Source of the DNA: Sordaria brevicollis
Taxonomy: Eukaryota; Ascomycota; Sordariomycetes; Sordariales; Sordariaceae
Assembly: GCA_033439795.1 (NCBI GenBank)
Contig: JAUTDP010000008.1
Location: forward strand, 682,001-746,000
Direction: 5' to 3'
DNA length: 64,000 bases
Shown piece after piece: positions 1-10,765 of the stretch (position 1 is the first letter of the stretch; each line of letters starts with the position of its first letter). The position numbers were made by a program, and so were the translations under genes. The notes below the pieces were generated by a model. That model saw nothing but the letters and a program-made list of their open reading frames with translations, had not been told where the DNA came from and searched no databases.

Positions 1-285
1 ACTGCTGCATGCCGCGGTTGTCAATATGGGACCGCCGCTGCACTGTCGCGATTACTGTGCGTTATCGTGCAGTTCGTCATCGACCCGCCCGAAAGTCCCC
101 TGGAGATCGCCTCCGATAACCGCCAAATGTTTTGCCTCTTTTCTGATAGCTGAACTTTCAGTTTCCGTGTTCGTCTTTCTTCCCGTGTTCACCTTTCTTC
201 CCGTTTTCCTTTTCTTCTTTTTCGGGTTCTTCCTTCTGATCTTGCCCCTACACTCCTTTGAACCATCCTCGGTGCCCGCCTCGCC

Positions 286-2132
286 ATGAGCTTCAACCCT
301 ATGCTCTGCACTCGCTCCCTCCGCGCCGCCGCGCAACGCACAACCGCCAGCAACCCGATCTCCTCGACACTTTCCGTTCGATCGATATCACATTCCTCGC
401 GCGTATGCCTCGCCGATAACTCTTCGAATTCCTCCTCCGAGTCCGAGCCCAATACTACCACGAACCACGACTCAACTTCCAATTCTCAACCCGCCGAAGC
501 CCAAAATGACAATACCCCCCCTCCACCAAAAGATGAATCCTCCCCCAAGCCCAAGCAAGAAAATGACGACGAACAAGGCGCCATGACCCGCCGCCTCGCC
601 CAAGCGACCGAAGACGCCCTCTTGACAGGTGGCATCGCCGGCCGCCGCGCCATCGAACAAGCCGGGTTCGACGAAGACCTACGCAACCGCCTACTAGCAA
701 AAGTAGCCTCTGCCAAATTCGCCTCTGAGCACGCCTCCTCTCTTTCCGAAGCCGGTCTCGACTCTTCCGGCCACAGCCGTATCCCCAACTCAGCAGGACA
801 AGGGACGCGAAGTATAGCGTCGGCACAACACTGGACCGGCGAAGAATCAACAGAAGACGCGGTACTGAGAATGTTAAACGACGCTCACAAACCTCTTTCC
901 CGGGAAGCAAGAGGGAAGGCGAATATTCCAAATCCGGTGGTGGACATGAGGATTAAAGGCACACCGAAGGTCAGCGCGGGGAGGAGAGTGGCGAGTGCGA
1001 GGGAGAAGGCGCAGGCGTATGCGGACATGGAACCGAAAGACACCGTGGGGTTAACAGCGGAGGAAAGGGAAGAGCTGCGAAAAGAGTTTAGGGAGCGGTT
1101 CACGCCCATAGCGAGGGCGATGCCCAATACCGTCTCGGGGCTGGCGGCGTTGGCAAACGAAAGGATCGAGAACGCGATTGCGAGGGGCCAGTTCAAGAAT
1201 ATACCGAGGGGCAAGGGGGTGGAGAGGGATACGAGGGCTGATAATCCTTTTATTGATACTGTGAGTTCTTTTACTTACTCTCTTCCCACCTATTTCCAAG
1301 TGAATGACTAACAGAACGGTGCCAACAGACCGAATATATAATGAACAAAATGATCAAACGCCAAGAAATCGTCCCGCCCTGGATCGAAAAACAACAAGAG
1401 CTCATCAAAACCGCCGAGTCCTTCCGCAAGCGTCTTCGAAACGACTGGCTACGACACGCCGCAAGAACGATATCCAGCCGGGGTGGTTCGCTAGAGGACC
1501 AAATACGACGAGCAAACGAGTACGCCCGCGCCGAGGAGGTACATAACCCCCGACGAAGAAACGTCGATCAGATATCTGTTCCCACAAACTCGACCGAGGA
1601 TCCGGTCATAGTTAAAGTCCGGCAGCAACAGCAGACGGTGGAGGTTTCTGCACCTGGACCTGCTACGCCGGATGGTCAGGAGCCTGCAACTGCAACAACA
1701 ACAGCTGGAGAGGAGGAGACAGAGACAGCAGAAAGAAAAGAACCAGACATCTCCTTCACCAAACCCTTCCGCGACCCCTCATGGGAAGCAGCCGAGCGCT
1801 CCTTTCTGGAATTATCCATCACCAACCTGAACGTCATCACGAGATCTTACAACCTGATGGCGCCCGAGCTGGCCAAGAAGCCGTACTTCAACCTGGAGCG
1901 GGAACTGAATAATTGTTTTGCGGACGTGGCCCCGCTGGTTGCGCAAACCATTAAAGAACGAGCGACGAGGCCGGCCGGTGGAAACATTGCGGATGCGATG
2001 GCGTTTAAGAAACCGGATGGGATTTTGCATAGGTTTACTGGAGACGCAAAGGGGCAGAGGGTGTACGAGAGGAAGGAACCGCAGTATGGGTTTAGGGAGT
2101 TTTGGAGGGATTTGTGGAGGAAGGATAAATAG
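286..2132 (+). CDS. DUF1992 / DNAJC28-like protein, two exons
   Basis: Two exons, 286-1260 and 1329-2132, give about 592 residues. The 68 bp intron starts GTGAGT, has a CTAAC branch site and ends in CAG. Exon 1 is exactly 325 codons, and the join reads IDTTEYIMNKMIKRQEIVPP, which continues the DUF1992 core (ERIENAIARGQF ... PPWIEKQQEL, roughly residues 294-350). This core is the conserved homology domain of DnaJ subfamily C member 28; I see no HPD J-domain motif, so this is the J-less type. The N-terminus is rich in Arg, Ser and Ala with few acidic residues up to about residue 40, suggesting a mitochondrial presequence (inference). Residues 45-110 are low-complexity Ser/Asn/Pro/Glu. The exact biochemical role of DUF1992 proteins is not well defined. 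The ATG at 286 was chosen because it puts this presequence-like segment first. The gene is convergent with the unidentified gene ending at 2605. Confidence 0.88.
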
Positions 2133-2604
2133 AAGGTTTATTTAGGTATCGAGAAGAAAAATGGGAAGACGGATTGGCCTTTTTGGTCACATATACAATC
2201 AATCCAATGCTGCTTTGTTTGGTAGCTTGCTACCCTTGGCACGCTTTATATTACCTGTTCGTAGATATCCTCAATACTTGCTCCGTGAGGACAGAATGGA
2301 GAATTGTTATTGTGGGATGGATTTCGGAAAGCTAAAAACACATCGCGAATTTATCTGATGAGGTGTTCAAGGTTTGGTTATACTTTTACTCTGAGACGAG
2401 ACGCATCAGTAAAGGAACAAAAAGGCTTGGTGAAGTTGACCAGAGGTCTCAAACTAACAAACAAACCAGTGCTAAAGTGTACAATCACATGGGACGTCAA
2501 GTGTTGGTTGGTCTGTCAGAATCATGTGGCGACAAGAAAGGAGATCATGTTCATTCGTGAGATCGTTAGATGAGGGCCATATCGGACCAGCCGATGGCAT
2601 GCAC
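2133..2604. other. Convergent intergenic spacer
   Basis: About 470 bp between the stop codons of two convergent genes. It should hold both 3' UTRs. Only short open frames are present, and I see no RNA gene or repeat. Confidence 0.6.
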
Positions 2605-4150
2605 TCATTGCGTAGAATCTGTGCTCTGAGTGCTTTGCGACGAGCCAATTCCCCCAGACTTTCCACCGACATCGCCGCACGCCGCCCTCATCATTGCCTG
2701 TGCCATGTCCTTGAACAGCTCCGCCTTGACCTCCGCAGCGAGCTCCCGTCTCAGCTCGGCTTTCAGTTCCTTTTTGATCTCCTGCCGAATCTCGTCCAGC
2801 CAGCCCTCCTCCATCTCCTTCCGCAACTGCGACTGCTGTTCCTCCACCTTCTCCAACACAAGCTGCTGCGTCTCATCAAACAGCTTGTCCTCCAGCTCGA
2901 ATCGCACATCAATCATGTCGTTGTCGATTTTATCGCCCAAGTGACCGATGATGTGTTCCTGTTCCTCCGAGTCGTAGCGGCACGGGGTGTGATCGTTGCC
3001 ACGAGTAGAGTCGGCTAGCATCTTCTCAAGGCGTTGAACGCGATTTTGAAGATCAGAAAGGGTGGTGAGGATGCGCTTGCCGACATCAGAGGGAGACCGG
3101 GATTCACTCGTGCGCCGACGTTTGCGGTCTGAGGAAGATGTGTTAGTGGCGTGTCGGTGGCTAAGAGGAGAATGCAGTGAGCGCAGAGGACGTACCGGGT
3201 GGGGTGATTATGACCTGCGCCGGGCTCCGAAGAGAGCCATCCTTGGTGTATGCTGGTGCTACCTGTTCTGTCGTGTCGACATCCTTTGACGCGCTGTCTG
3301 CCCAAGTTGCGTTCGGTCCAACGGCGGTTGCGCCCGTCTCATAAATCACGGCGCCTCGGCCCTTGTACATGTCCTGGGGATTTGACCGCAGAAAATCCGT
3401 TTTGGGTCGGGCACAACGCTTGGTGGATGAAAAGATACCTGGAAGCAGAGATAATTGTTCCCGGTGCTCCGGCACAAAAGGGAACTTGTTCAGGTAGAGG
3501 TCGAGTTCCTGGACTGCAGCGAGAGTCTTCAGGGTTTCCAATAGGTCTCGAGATCGTTCTTTTGGTGAAAGAGGCCGGTCTTTGGGAATCATCAAGCTGG
3601 GTGGTTGTGTCATGAGGAAGCGTAAACGCATGTGCATATTGGGGGGAGCTTCCAGGTGAGCTGTGGGCGGATCGGCATTCCGCTCAAACTCGATAGACCG
3701 AATGTTCTCGGGGTACACGAAAAGACGAATCTGATAGTCGTGAGAGCTGCCTTTGAGATAGATAGCGGCATGAATGACGAAAAGAGCTCGTTGTTCCCCA
3801 GTATCGACATGAAGGTCCACTTTCAACTTGGTTGCATGTCGGATGACATGTTCTGCATCCTTCCATGCTACCACACATTCCCGATCCGAGAGGTTGATCT
3901 TGCAGTGTCTTTCATCGTCACTCGAGTCGAGCACGGCCGACAGGTTGTCGTCATCGCGATTGGCGAGACTGTCGGTTAGTTCGTCACGAAGGCTCCCATC
4001 GCCGTTGAAGCCACTCACCTCCCTTATATTGTTAGCCCGAAGCGCAGTTGAATATGGTAGTAGAGGTATTGGTGGTTGGTGGTCCTGTGTTGGTGCAATG
4101 CTAGGCGGACGATGAACATGGAAAGGGGCAGAAAAGCCGCTCACCCGCAA
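2605..4150 (-). CDS. Unidentified protein with basic and coiled-coil C-terminus (5' end unresolved)
   Basis: Two coding segments are clear on the minus strand: about 4150/3968 down to 3196, and 3128 down to 2605. They are separated by a 67 bp intron (GTACGT donor, CAG acceptor); the join restores one frame and encodes DRKRRRTSESRSPSDVGKR, a likely nuclear localisation signal. Before it lies a globular stretch (CVVAWKDAEHVIRHATKLKV to RLFVYPENIRSIEFERN). After it comes a strongly charged helix, probably a coiled coil (EDKLFDETQQLVLEKVEEQQ and KKELKAELRRELAAEVKAEL), then a Gly/Ser/Thr/Gln tail. I do not recognise the family. The long frame has no ATG before its middle, so an upstream exon is required. 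A consensus intron (GTGAGT at 4018, CTAAC then CAG ending at 3969) lies near its 5' end. The exon at 5163-5372 on the same strand is a candidate start. Function unknown; a nuclear role is inference from the basic cluster. Confidence 0.65.
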
Positions 4151-4204
4151 CGACGCAACTGTCGGTCAGTTCCCCCGGACGGAGGTGGAAGAGTGCCACG
4201 GCCA

Positions 4205-4850
4205 GCAGCATCTGCATCCACGGCCAATCGAAGAAGCCCCAGTCCTTCCACCAAGTGGCTAGCTCGATGGGTAGGAGTTGGCAAATTTTTATGGCTTCTC
4301 GACCCGGGTTCCACCTTCCTTCAGAAGAATCGCACGGTTGAGACGGGCCGGCATTTGTCCCGCCGGACAAACAGCCACCATTCTGGGTTTTGAAAAGGAA
4401 AGCCCCGTCGCTCTCGAGCAACCATGTAGCTGTTGAACGGTTCCGCACGAACGGAGGCAAGACAGCAGAGAACGCGACGACCAGTCTCGTCTCTGCCCGC
4501 GGCCTATCGAGAAAAGACCCGGTCCTTTCATCAGGCATTGTCCTGACGATCAGATCCAGGGCATCCCGACTCGTGCGGCACGGAACTCCAGTACATGGCC
4601 ACAGAGACACGCTCCGGCCAATGCATCCTGCCAGATACATGACCTCGAGACTGGTGCCTTGGTGGTGATCGTCCTGCCGAACTCGCGTGACACTGAACTG
4701 TCGGACCACTCCCAACGATGATCAAAAACCCCAGTCCTTTCAGCAGGTGGCTAGCCTGCGGGTAGGATTTGGCAAGTTTTTACGGTTATTGACTCGAGGG
4801 AAGCGTCCTTCAGCCATTGCCCGGCAAGAAACGCGCCGGCAGTGTGCCCA
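4205..4850. repeat. Diverged direct repeat, two copies about 500 bp apart
   Basis: Copy A (about 4225-4330) and copy B (about 4725-4815) share ordered blocks in the same orientation: CCCAGTCCTT, then AGGTGG/AAGTGGCTAGC, GGGTAGGA, TTGGCAA, TTTTTA, a CTCGA/GACTCGA block and CCTTCAG. A weaker third match to the GATGGGTAGGA block occurs near 5040. Divergence is considerable and includes small indels. The copies lie in the gap of the unidentified minus-strand gene, so they may sit in a long intron or in its 5' flank. They do not look RIP-affected, which fits their being shorter than the length RIP normally detects. Confidence 0.5.
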
Positions 4851-5162
4851 AGAACACACCGCACCAGGAGTGCAAAGGAGAGGAGAGGGAGAGGGGGGGA
4901 GGGGAAAAAGGAAAGGAGACCAGGTGTCGGTCAAGATAGTCCGGCCGCTCTTCCTAGGCAAGCACAGCTGTCGGCGAGGTCCACACGACTGAGTGTCCAT
5001 CAAGAAGACCACGCAGTCCCTCCAAATGCGCCTTGCTTGATGGGTAGGAAGCTGGTGATTCTCTATGCATATGGGCCCCCAGACGGTGGAACCTTAACCT
5101 TCAGCGTGTTGACGAGGAAAGGAGCGGCGGCTATGCTTCCACGCAACGAAGCGTGGACTCAC

Positions 5163-5372
5163 GGCACCGGTACTATCAAGCACTGACCCTGGTGAGGAGA
5201 ATGGTTGGGTTGGCGACGGTTCATCATGGCCGCCGTCAATTGCGTCGTTGTGGTCGTTGTCGTCGTGGTTGGGGTGCGAGGGCGGTGAGGTGCCAAAAAG
5301 GGAATGAAAAGAAGGGGAAGAACGAGATGAGGATGGAGGAGGAGGTGAAGTGTGGGTCGCCGAGTCAACCAT
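5163..5372 (-). CDS. Candidate first coding exon of the gene at 2605-4150
   Basis: The ATG at 5372 opens 70 codons that end exactly at a strong donor (GTGAGT from 5162). The product is Ser/Pro-rich then acidic (MVDSATHTSPPPPSSS, then HDDNDHNDAIDGGHDEPS), typical of a disordered fungal N-terminus. The exon has no downstream partner except the unidentified gene about 1.2 kb away on the same strand, which itself lacks an ATG. The phases do not meet directly: this exon ends in phase 0, while the acceptor at 3969 needs two leftover bases. A very short middle exon at 4145-4158 (14 nt, flanked by CAG and GTGAGC) would fit, but this is speculative. It could instead be a separate small gene or chance. 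Confidence 0.35.
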
Positions 5373-7798
5373 GGGAACGGGGAGGAGGCAAAAGGCGGGG
5401 CGGCCGGGATGAAAGGTCGATGAAAAAGAGATGGAAAAGGTGGGTGGGAATGGGATGACAAGAGCAAATTGAGCGGAAACTGAAGAGAGCGAACAAGATG
5501 GAACAAGATGGGGGAGACCTTGTCCAAGGGCAGCCCAGGCTTTTTGTGCGGGCTCTTCGTTTGAAGTCGGCCTTGTGATTGGCTGATGAAGGGCCCACAA
5601 TACCATTTGGCCTATCAAAAAGCGTGCCGTAACTAACAGAATCTCCCTTTGACCACACCAGAATATGTTAGGTACGAAACGCTCAAGTGTTTGCATTGCA
5701 AGCCACTTGGCCCGCCGTGATACGTTCTCACCCGCGTCCAACATTGCAGCTCGACACATTCCTTTGAAGGCTCCAAGGCAGACAACTTCCCATCGACAAA
5801 TCATATCATCAGTTGACCATCAAACACGCCCATCTCGATGATCATGACTTTATTCACCGGCTTCGATGGCGCAAGGAACGCGTGAGTCACGTCGGCACGT
5901 GGCACGGTTGGGCGGCACCAAACTTCGACCAACTTGCCATCTCGTGTTCCAACGTCACATGACTCGACTCTTTTGAGTGATCTGCCTGTCTGCTCAGCCA
6001 CGGGAATTGGCCAGCCACATCTTCCACCAGCCACTCACCAAAGGTGAAATGTCAGGGTTAGGGTCAACATTACAAAGATCTGCCACCAACACCACGACGG
6101 ATGTCACTCATCTCTCCCGAACCATTCCGGCACTAAAATTGAGGACCGAGCCTTCCGATACCCTTCGGGATGTCACTCTACTGCTAAATCTACTGGCGAC
6201 CGACGCAGTTACGATTGTTTCATAGCCGAGAGACGTGTTGTACTCAAAAAGAGTGAAAAAGCCCGAGGATCAGAACAACAATCAGCAACATCAAGGCGCG
6301 GTGTGGAGGCCGGAGCAAGGCCAAGCACAGAGGACTTGCAAATGGAACTCTTCAGCATGGCGTTACGACTCCAGAATTTGTAGTCCGCCCCCAAGACTGT
6401 CCGCCTCCTGCGAGGTTTACCGCCTGAAAAGCACATGTGGTCGGTCTGGTCTAGCATGGTGCTTTACCCAGAACTAGTCCTCTCGTTGGAAGATGACAAA
6501 TGGCAAGAAATTGATGACGCTAAACTGCTGCTCCAACAGGCGGTGATGTTGGCTTTGGAACAGTTTTGCAAGCCTCGACAGCAGTTTCATAACCAATGTT
6601 GCCTTCGAGCTCGACTCGCTATCGAAACTCGCCATATCAACCACTCATTATTTGATAACAGGGCTTCCGCTACGCAAAGTCACAGTTCATCAAAAGCAAC
6701 ACGTCTTCAGTGAAGTCAAAACTGAGTTTGGGCCAAGGCCTAGACCCATACGGTCAGCCACCAATGGGACAAAATCCCACCATCCCCACGAGAAGGGCGC
6801 CGTCTGGCGTCCCCACGTGCTACGCCATGTCCAAGCTGTCGATTACATACGATCCAGCCTTTGCAAGTGAGACAAAAAAAATCTGTCCAAGCGGATACCA
6901 AAATACGGAACCTATCCGCGCCACCAGAAGGCCAGTTCCAGCCTCTCAAGCACAGTTGCTAACGGGCATCAACGGGCATCAGGAAGGGGTCATCAGCGCG
7001 GGACAGCGGACTAGAGAGAAAACAACATTGTGCTGACGGTGTTTTGATGCATACAACGGTCACATACAGACAGACCCCTACAGGGACAAGCTGCCACTCA
7101 ACAGATTCACAGTCACTACGACCTGGTTTACCTGCCACAAGGAGCGGCCGCCCCGCTCTGATGGTCAATTTGGCAGAATAGCTACCGGCTGATTGCAACC
7201 ATGTTCCCCAACCACTCGGGAACGAACAGCGGCATCCACGGTCCAAAAAAATGGCAATTCCAAGGGACGGGACGTCGATGTTTTATGTTCCACAGCAGCT
7301 GGCTTTCCACGGTTCCTGTCCTGTCCTGGCACAAAATGTCAGATATGGTGAGACCAAGAATCTCAAGTGAAGCCCAAGAATAACAAAATTCCGATGTCAG
7401 ACGGAAATTGAACGATGCCCGAAAAAGAGAAAGAAAAGCAAAAGGAAGACGAAGACCAGAAGGATTCTAGACAGCATTGAAAGTCATCGAATTTAAACCA
7501 ACGAATCACTTCACTGCCGAAACAAAGAATGGTATCCAAGGCGTCATACATGCTTGCCGAGACCTCGCTAGGCATGAACGCTGAACGCCCCGTCTTCTTT
7601 CCAGAACGGAGAAGAGCACGTTAAGCCTATTGCAGACGAAGGCGTTGATCTTTCTCTTAACGACTGCTACCAGAAACTCCCCACCCGCATTCTCTCCAAA
7701 TTCAATCCTTCGAGATGGCCTCGTGGCTTTACGGCCACCCAGTTCCGTCAATTCGCACCCACCACTCACACTCACACCAAATCCGCTCGATGCTACCT
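5373..7798. other. Gene-poor spacer before the transposon nest
   Basis: About 2.4 kb of ordinary-GC sequence. Open frames on both strands are short, lack recognisable domains and have no convincing splice signals. The 5373-5800 part is probably the promoter and 5' leader of the minus-strand exon at 5163-5372; its CT-rich minus-strand tract supports that. No RNA gene was recognised. Confidence 0.45.
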
Positions 7799-7864
7799 TT
7801 CCCAAACTCAAACGCCTGTGCAGTCTTGGCGGGAGGGGGTGTGTGCGCGCACACACAATAACAA
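7799..7864 (+). repeat. Left terminal inverted repeat
   Basis: About 66 bp matching the reverse complement of 19076-19141. It includes GCCTGTGCAGTCTTGGCGGG and a perfect alternating purine-pyrimidine palindrome TGTGTGCGCGCACACA at 7840-7855. GC content is far above the adjoining interior. Confidence 0.9.
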
Positions 7865-7954
7865 TATATCTTCGTAAAAATCGTAAAATTTATTCGTTTT
7901 CAATTATTTCTATACAAAATCGAAGCCTAACGATTGCATTTTCATTCTAGAAAG

Positions 7955-10521
7955 TAAATAAACCATTATCGCTACCATCTTTAATTATTTTCGTTATTTT
8001 TATTATAATATTGCCTAAATCTATCCTTAGAATCTAATTTAAGAAGCATACTCGTCGCGGTAGTATTACTTCGGTCTATTTTAACGAGGATTAAATTAAT
8101 CCTAGAACCCTATTAATTCTATAATATATATTTACCCGCCCTAAGAAAAAGAATCGTACTTTAATCGAAGTAAAGGAGGTTATCGCCGGTTTATTTAAAA
8201 AGGCCGCCTTTAAGAAAAAGGCCGCCCTTAAAAAAAAAGCTACCCTTAAAAAGAAAATTACCCTTAAAAAGAGGCCCGCCGCCGCTACTAAAAAAAGGAA
8301 AGAGAAGGCTAAAGACCCTACCCTAAAGTTAAAAATAAAGGTTAAAACCGAAGTCGAAACCGATAGCGAACCGTTACTTTCCTCTCCTTTTAAACCGATT
8401 AACGAATTTATCGAATTATTTAACAATATTAAAAACCTTTTTAACTTCAATAACGAAGATAAATAAAAGCTCTTTATTCGGTTAACCTTTAAAAAGACAA
8501 TTATTAATATATTTTTTATTTATTCTAAAAATAACGATAATAATTTTACCTCCCCGGTTAAATAAGTTATAACCTTTCCTTCGAAAATAGACTAGCGCCG
8601 TAAAGCCGTTACCCCCCTTCTAAAACCTAATAAATTTATTTATTTATTATTTATTTAAATAGAATTTATTGTAATTAAGTCGTATATTATTAACGTACGT
8701 AATAAACCCCCTCCTATTTAAAATTGTAATGCGTATAAAGAGGTAGAAATTAAATTAAAAAATAGGGAATTCTATATATAATAATTTAATATATCTCTAT
8801 TAAGGGAAATTCGAACGCTATAGGTAAGTTACGTATAGGAGGTTATTGAAAATATTACGGCCGTTAGTATTAAATAATAAATTATATTATATAACGTTAT
8901 ATATAACGCTATTATTTATAATAATAATAATAAAAATTATATTATAATATATATTTATATTGTAGCGGGTAACCTCTTTATTAATAATTATAGTAAATTC
9001 GATTATAATTCTATTATAAAATCGTATATTCGCTATACGGCCTAATATAACGTATTTACTATTATTTTTAAATTTCGCTTAATTAAATTACTTATTAACG
9101 ACTTTATATAATTATAATTATCCCTTACTTTTATAATTATAGAACCGTTAATATTTACTCCTTCCTACGGCTTTATAAATCCCTTCGTAATTATATAAAC
9201 GGCTATTCTTATTATATAATTATTTCGAATTTTACGTACCCCTAGTAATAATATTATAAAAAAACCGCAATGGACAATTATAAATACTATATTAAAGGAA
9301 ATATATAAAACTAAATTAATAAATAAAGAGGAGGAAGCGTTTACTAATTAAAAATTACGCCGATTAGTATATATAGTACTTTTATAAACGTAAATTTATA
9401 ATTTCGGTTTTAAATATAGAAATTATAATAAAATTATCGAATATTAATTGTATTACGTTATCGAGGGTAAAAAAAATTATTACAACCTCTCCTTTAAATA
9501 AGTTAGTAAATAGGCGCGCGCAATCTAATTAGGAAAGGCTATTATTATTAATCCGCTTGTAAATATTCTAAAGGAAATACTTAGGTAAAACGCTATTATT
9601 AACGATACCGGTATTAGTAATAGCGGCGCTAATATATCGAAATCTTATAAACGTAGTAACGGCGTTAATATTAACGTTATAAATAATATAAATAATAATA
9701 ATAATAATATTAATAATATAAATACCTTTAATCTTCTATAAATTATATTAAGCGAATTTCGAAACCCTCTATTTAATTATAATAGGTTAGGTAGTTATCC
9801 CTTATACCCTCCCCTATACTAACCGCTATTACTATACTATAATTACAATTATTATTTCTTTAATTATTATTACCCTCCTTTCTTATTAATATATATTAGT
9901 AGTTCTATAGCCACTAAATTTACTATTAACGCTATATTTATAATAATTATTAATTTAATTACTATTAATCAACTACTCCTACTATTAAGTAAAATAATAA
10001 CGGTCGAATTTATAAATATTATATTTAATTATTTTATAATTTCGTTTTATAGGGAGTCTATTAACCGTACGATTCTAATAATAAAGCGCGCCGCCGCGGT
10101 TGCAATTAACCTACTGCCGTCGTTATATATTAATATAATTCCCCTCTCCGCTACGTATTAAGCCCCACTATTAATAATACCGCCATTTATTACTAATAAC
10201 GACGAAATTATCAATTTTATAATTATACTATCCTCGCTACTACTACCTATACCGCTTAATTATATAGTAAAGGAATTAATTATAAAATTTTTCAAAACCT
10301 TTTACCGGATATACTACGTTAAATATATAATAAAGGCTAGGTAAGTATATAAAATATTAATAAAATTGCGTAATAAATTATAGTACCCGCGGTTACTATA
10401 CGATATATTAGCGTTCAAAAACTAATTAATAGAGTAATATATTATATTAGGGTTTTCTCTTATTCTTTATACTATTTTTAAAAATAGGATTAAAAACTTC
10501 CTTAAAGAGGAGTATACTATA
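7955..10521 (+). pseudogene. Unidentified long relic frame of the outer element (continues 17428 to about 17600)
   Basis: One plus-strand frame runs from about 7955 to the retrotransposon insertion at 10521 and continues in the same frame after it, to a TAA TGA pair near 17597. In this frame stops are only TAA/TAG and rather sparse, as expected if RIP turned Gln codons into stops; the first part (about 8097-8463) has none over about 120 codons despite high AT. That segment encodes a basic Lys/Ala repeat (KKAAFKKKAALKKKATLKKK), then an acidic/Ser patch (VETDSEPLLSSPFKPINEF). Later parts are rich in Asn, Ile and Tyr, largely a RIP effect. Total about 900 codons. It does not resemble the transposase or gypsy pol. 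It could be an accessory gene of the outer element or an older resident. All ATG codons appear lost. No function assigned. Confidence 0.5.
10517..10521. repeat. Target-site duplication (CTATA), left copy
   Basis: CTATA directly precedes the LTR at 10522 and is repeated directly after the other LTR at 17423-17427. Five bases is the usual duplication length for Ty3/gypsy integration. Confidence 0.85.
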
Positions 10522-10743
10522 TGTAACGGGGAAGCACAGTTAACACACGTGCTAGTCGTTATAACTATATTAAGGTTCTATAAAGGAGGAAAACTCTGAC
10601 TATAAAGCGGACCTACTAATAGCGAAGTTTTGAAGCGGGAGGGCAAAATACGTACCGCTACGCTAAAGCGTCGAAGCGGGGCGTATAGCTATACTTTAAT
10701 CGCTATAATTAAAATTCTATACCCGGACGGTAACCCTATAATA
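10522..10743 (-). repeat. 3' LTR of the gypsy element
   Basis: 222 bp, aligning without gaps to 17201-17422, and all differences I see are transitions. On the plus strand it opens TGTAACGGGG and ends CCCTATAATA. Its left third is better preserved than the same part of the other LTR, while its right half is more mutated. Confidence 0.92.
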
Positions 10744-10765
10744 TTACCCCCCTCCTCCCCTCTCG
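10744..10765 (-). other. Polypurine tract of the gypsy element
   Basis: The minus strand reads GAGAGGGGAGGAGGGGGG followed by TAA, directly before the 3' LTR. This is the position and composition of the plus-strand DNA primer of LTR retrotransposons and fixes the orientation. Confidence 0.75.

Noticed and set aside
5373..5804. Upstream extension of the frame at 5163-5372 to an ATG at 5804
   Set aside because: The added 144 residues look like translated leader DNA (uneven hydrophobic and Ser/Pro runs); the inner ATG at 5372 with its disordered acidic N-terminus is more plausible.
6050..6066. TTAGGG-like motif (telomere repeat resemblance)
   Set aside because: Only one full unit is present in GTCAGGGTTAGGGTC; no tandem array.
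8091..8450. 119-codon minus-strand open frame in the transposon
   Set aside because: It is the complement of the plus-strand Lys/Ala repeat segment; the Leu/Phe/Arg-rich product is what the opposite strand of such a repeat gives.
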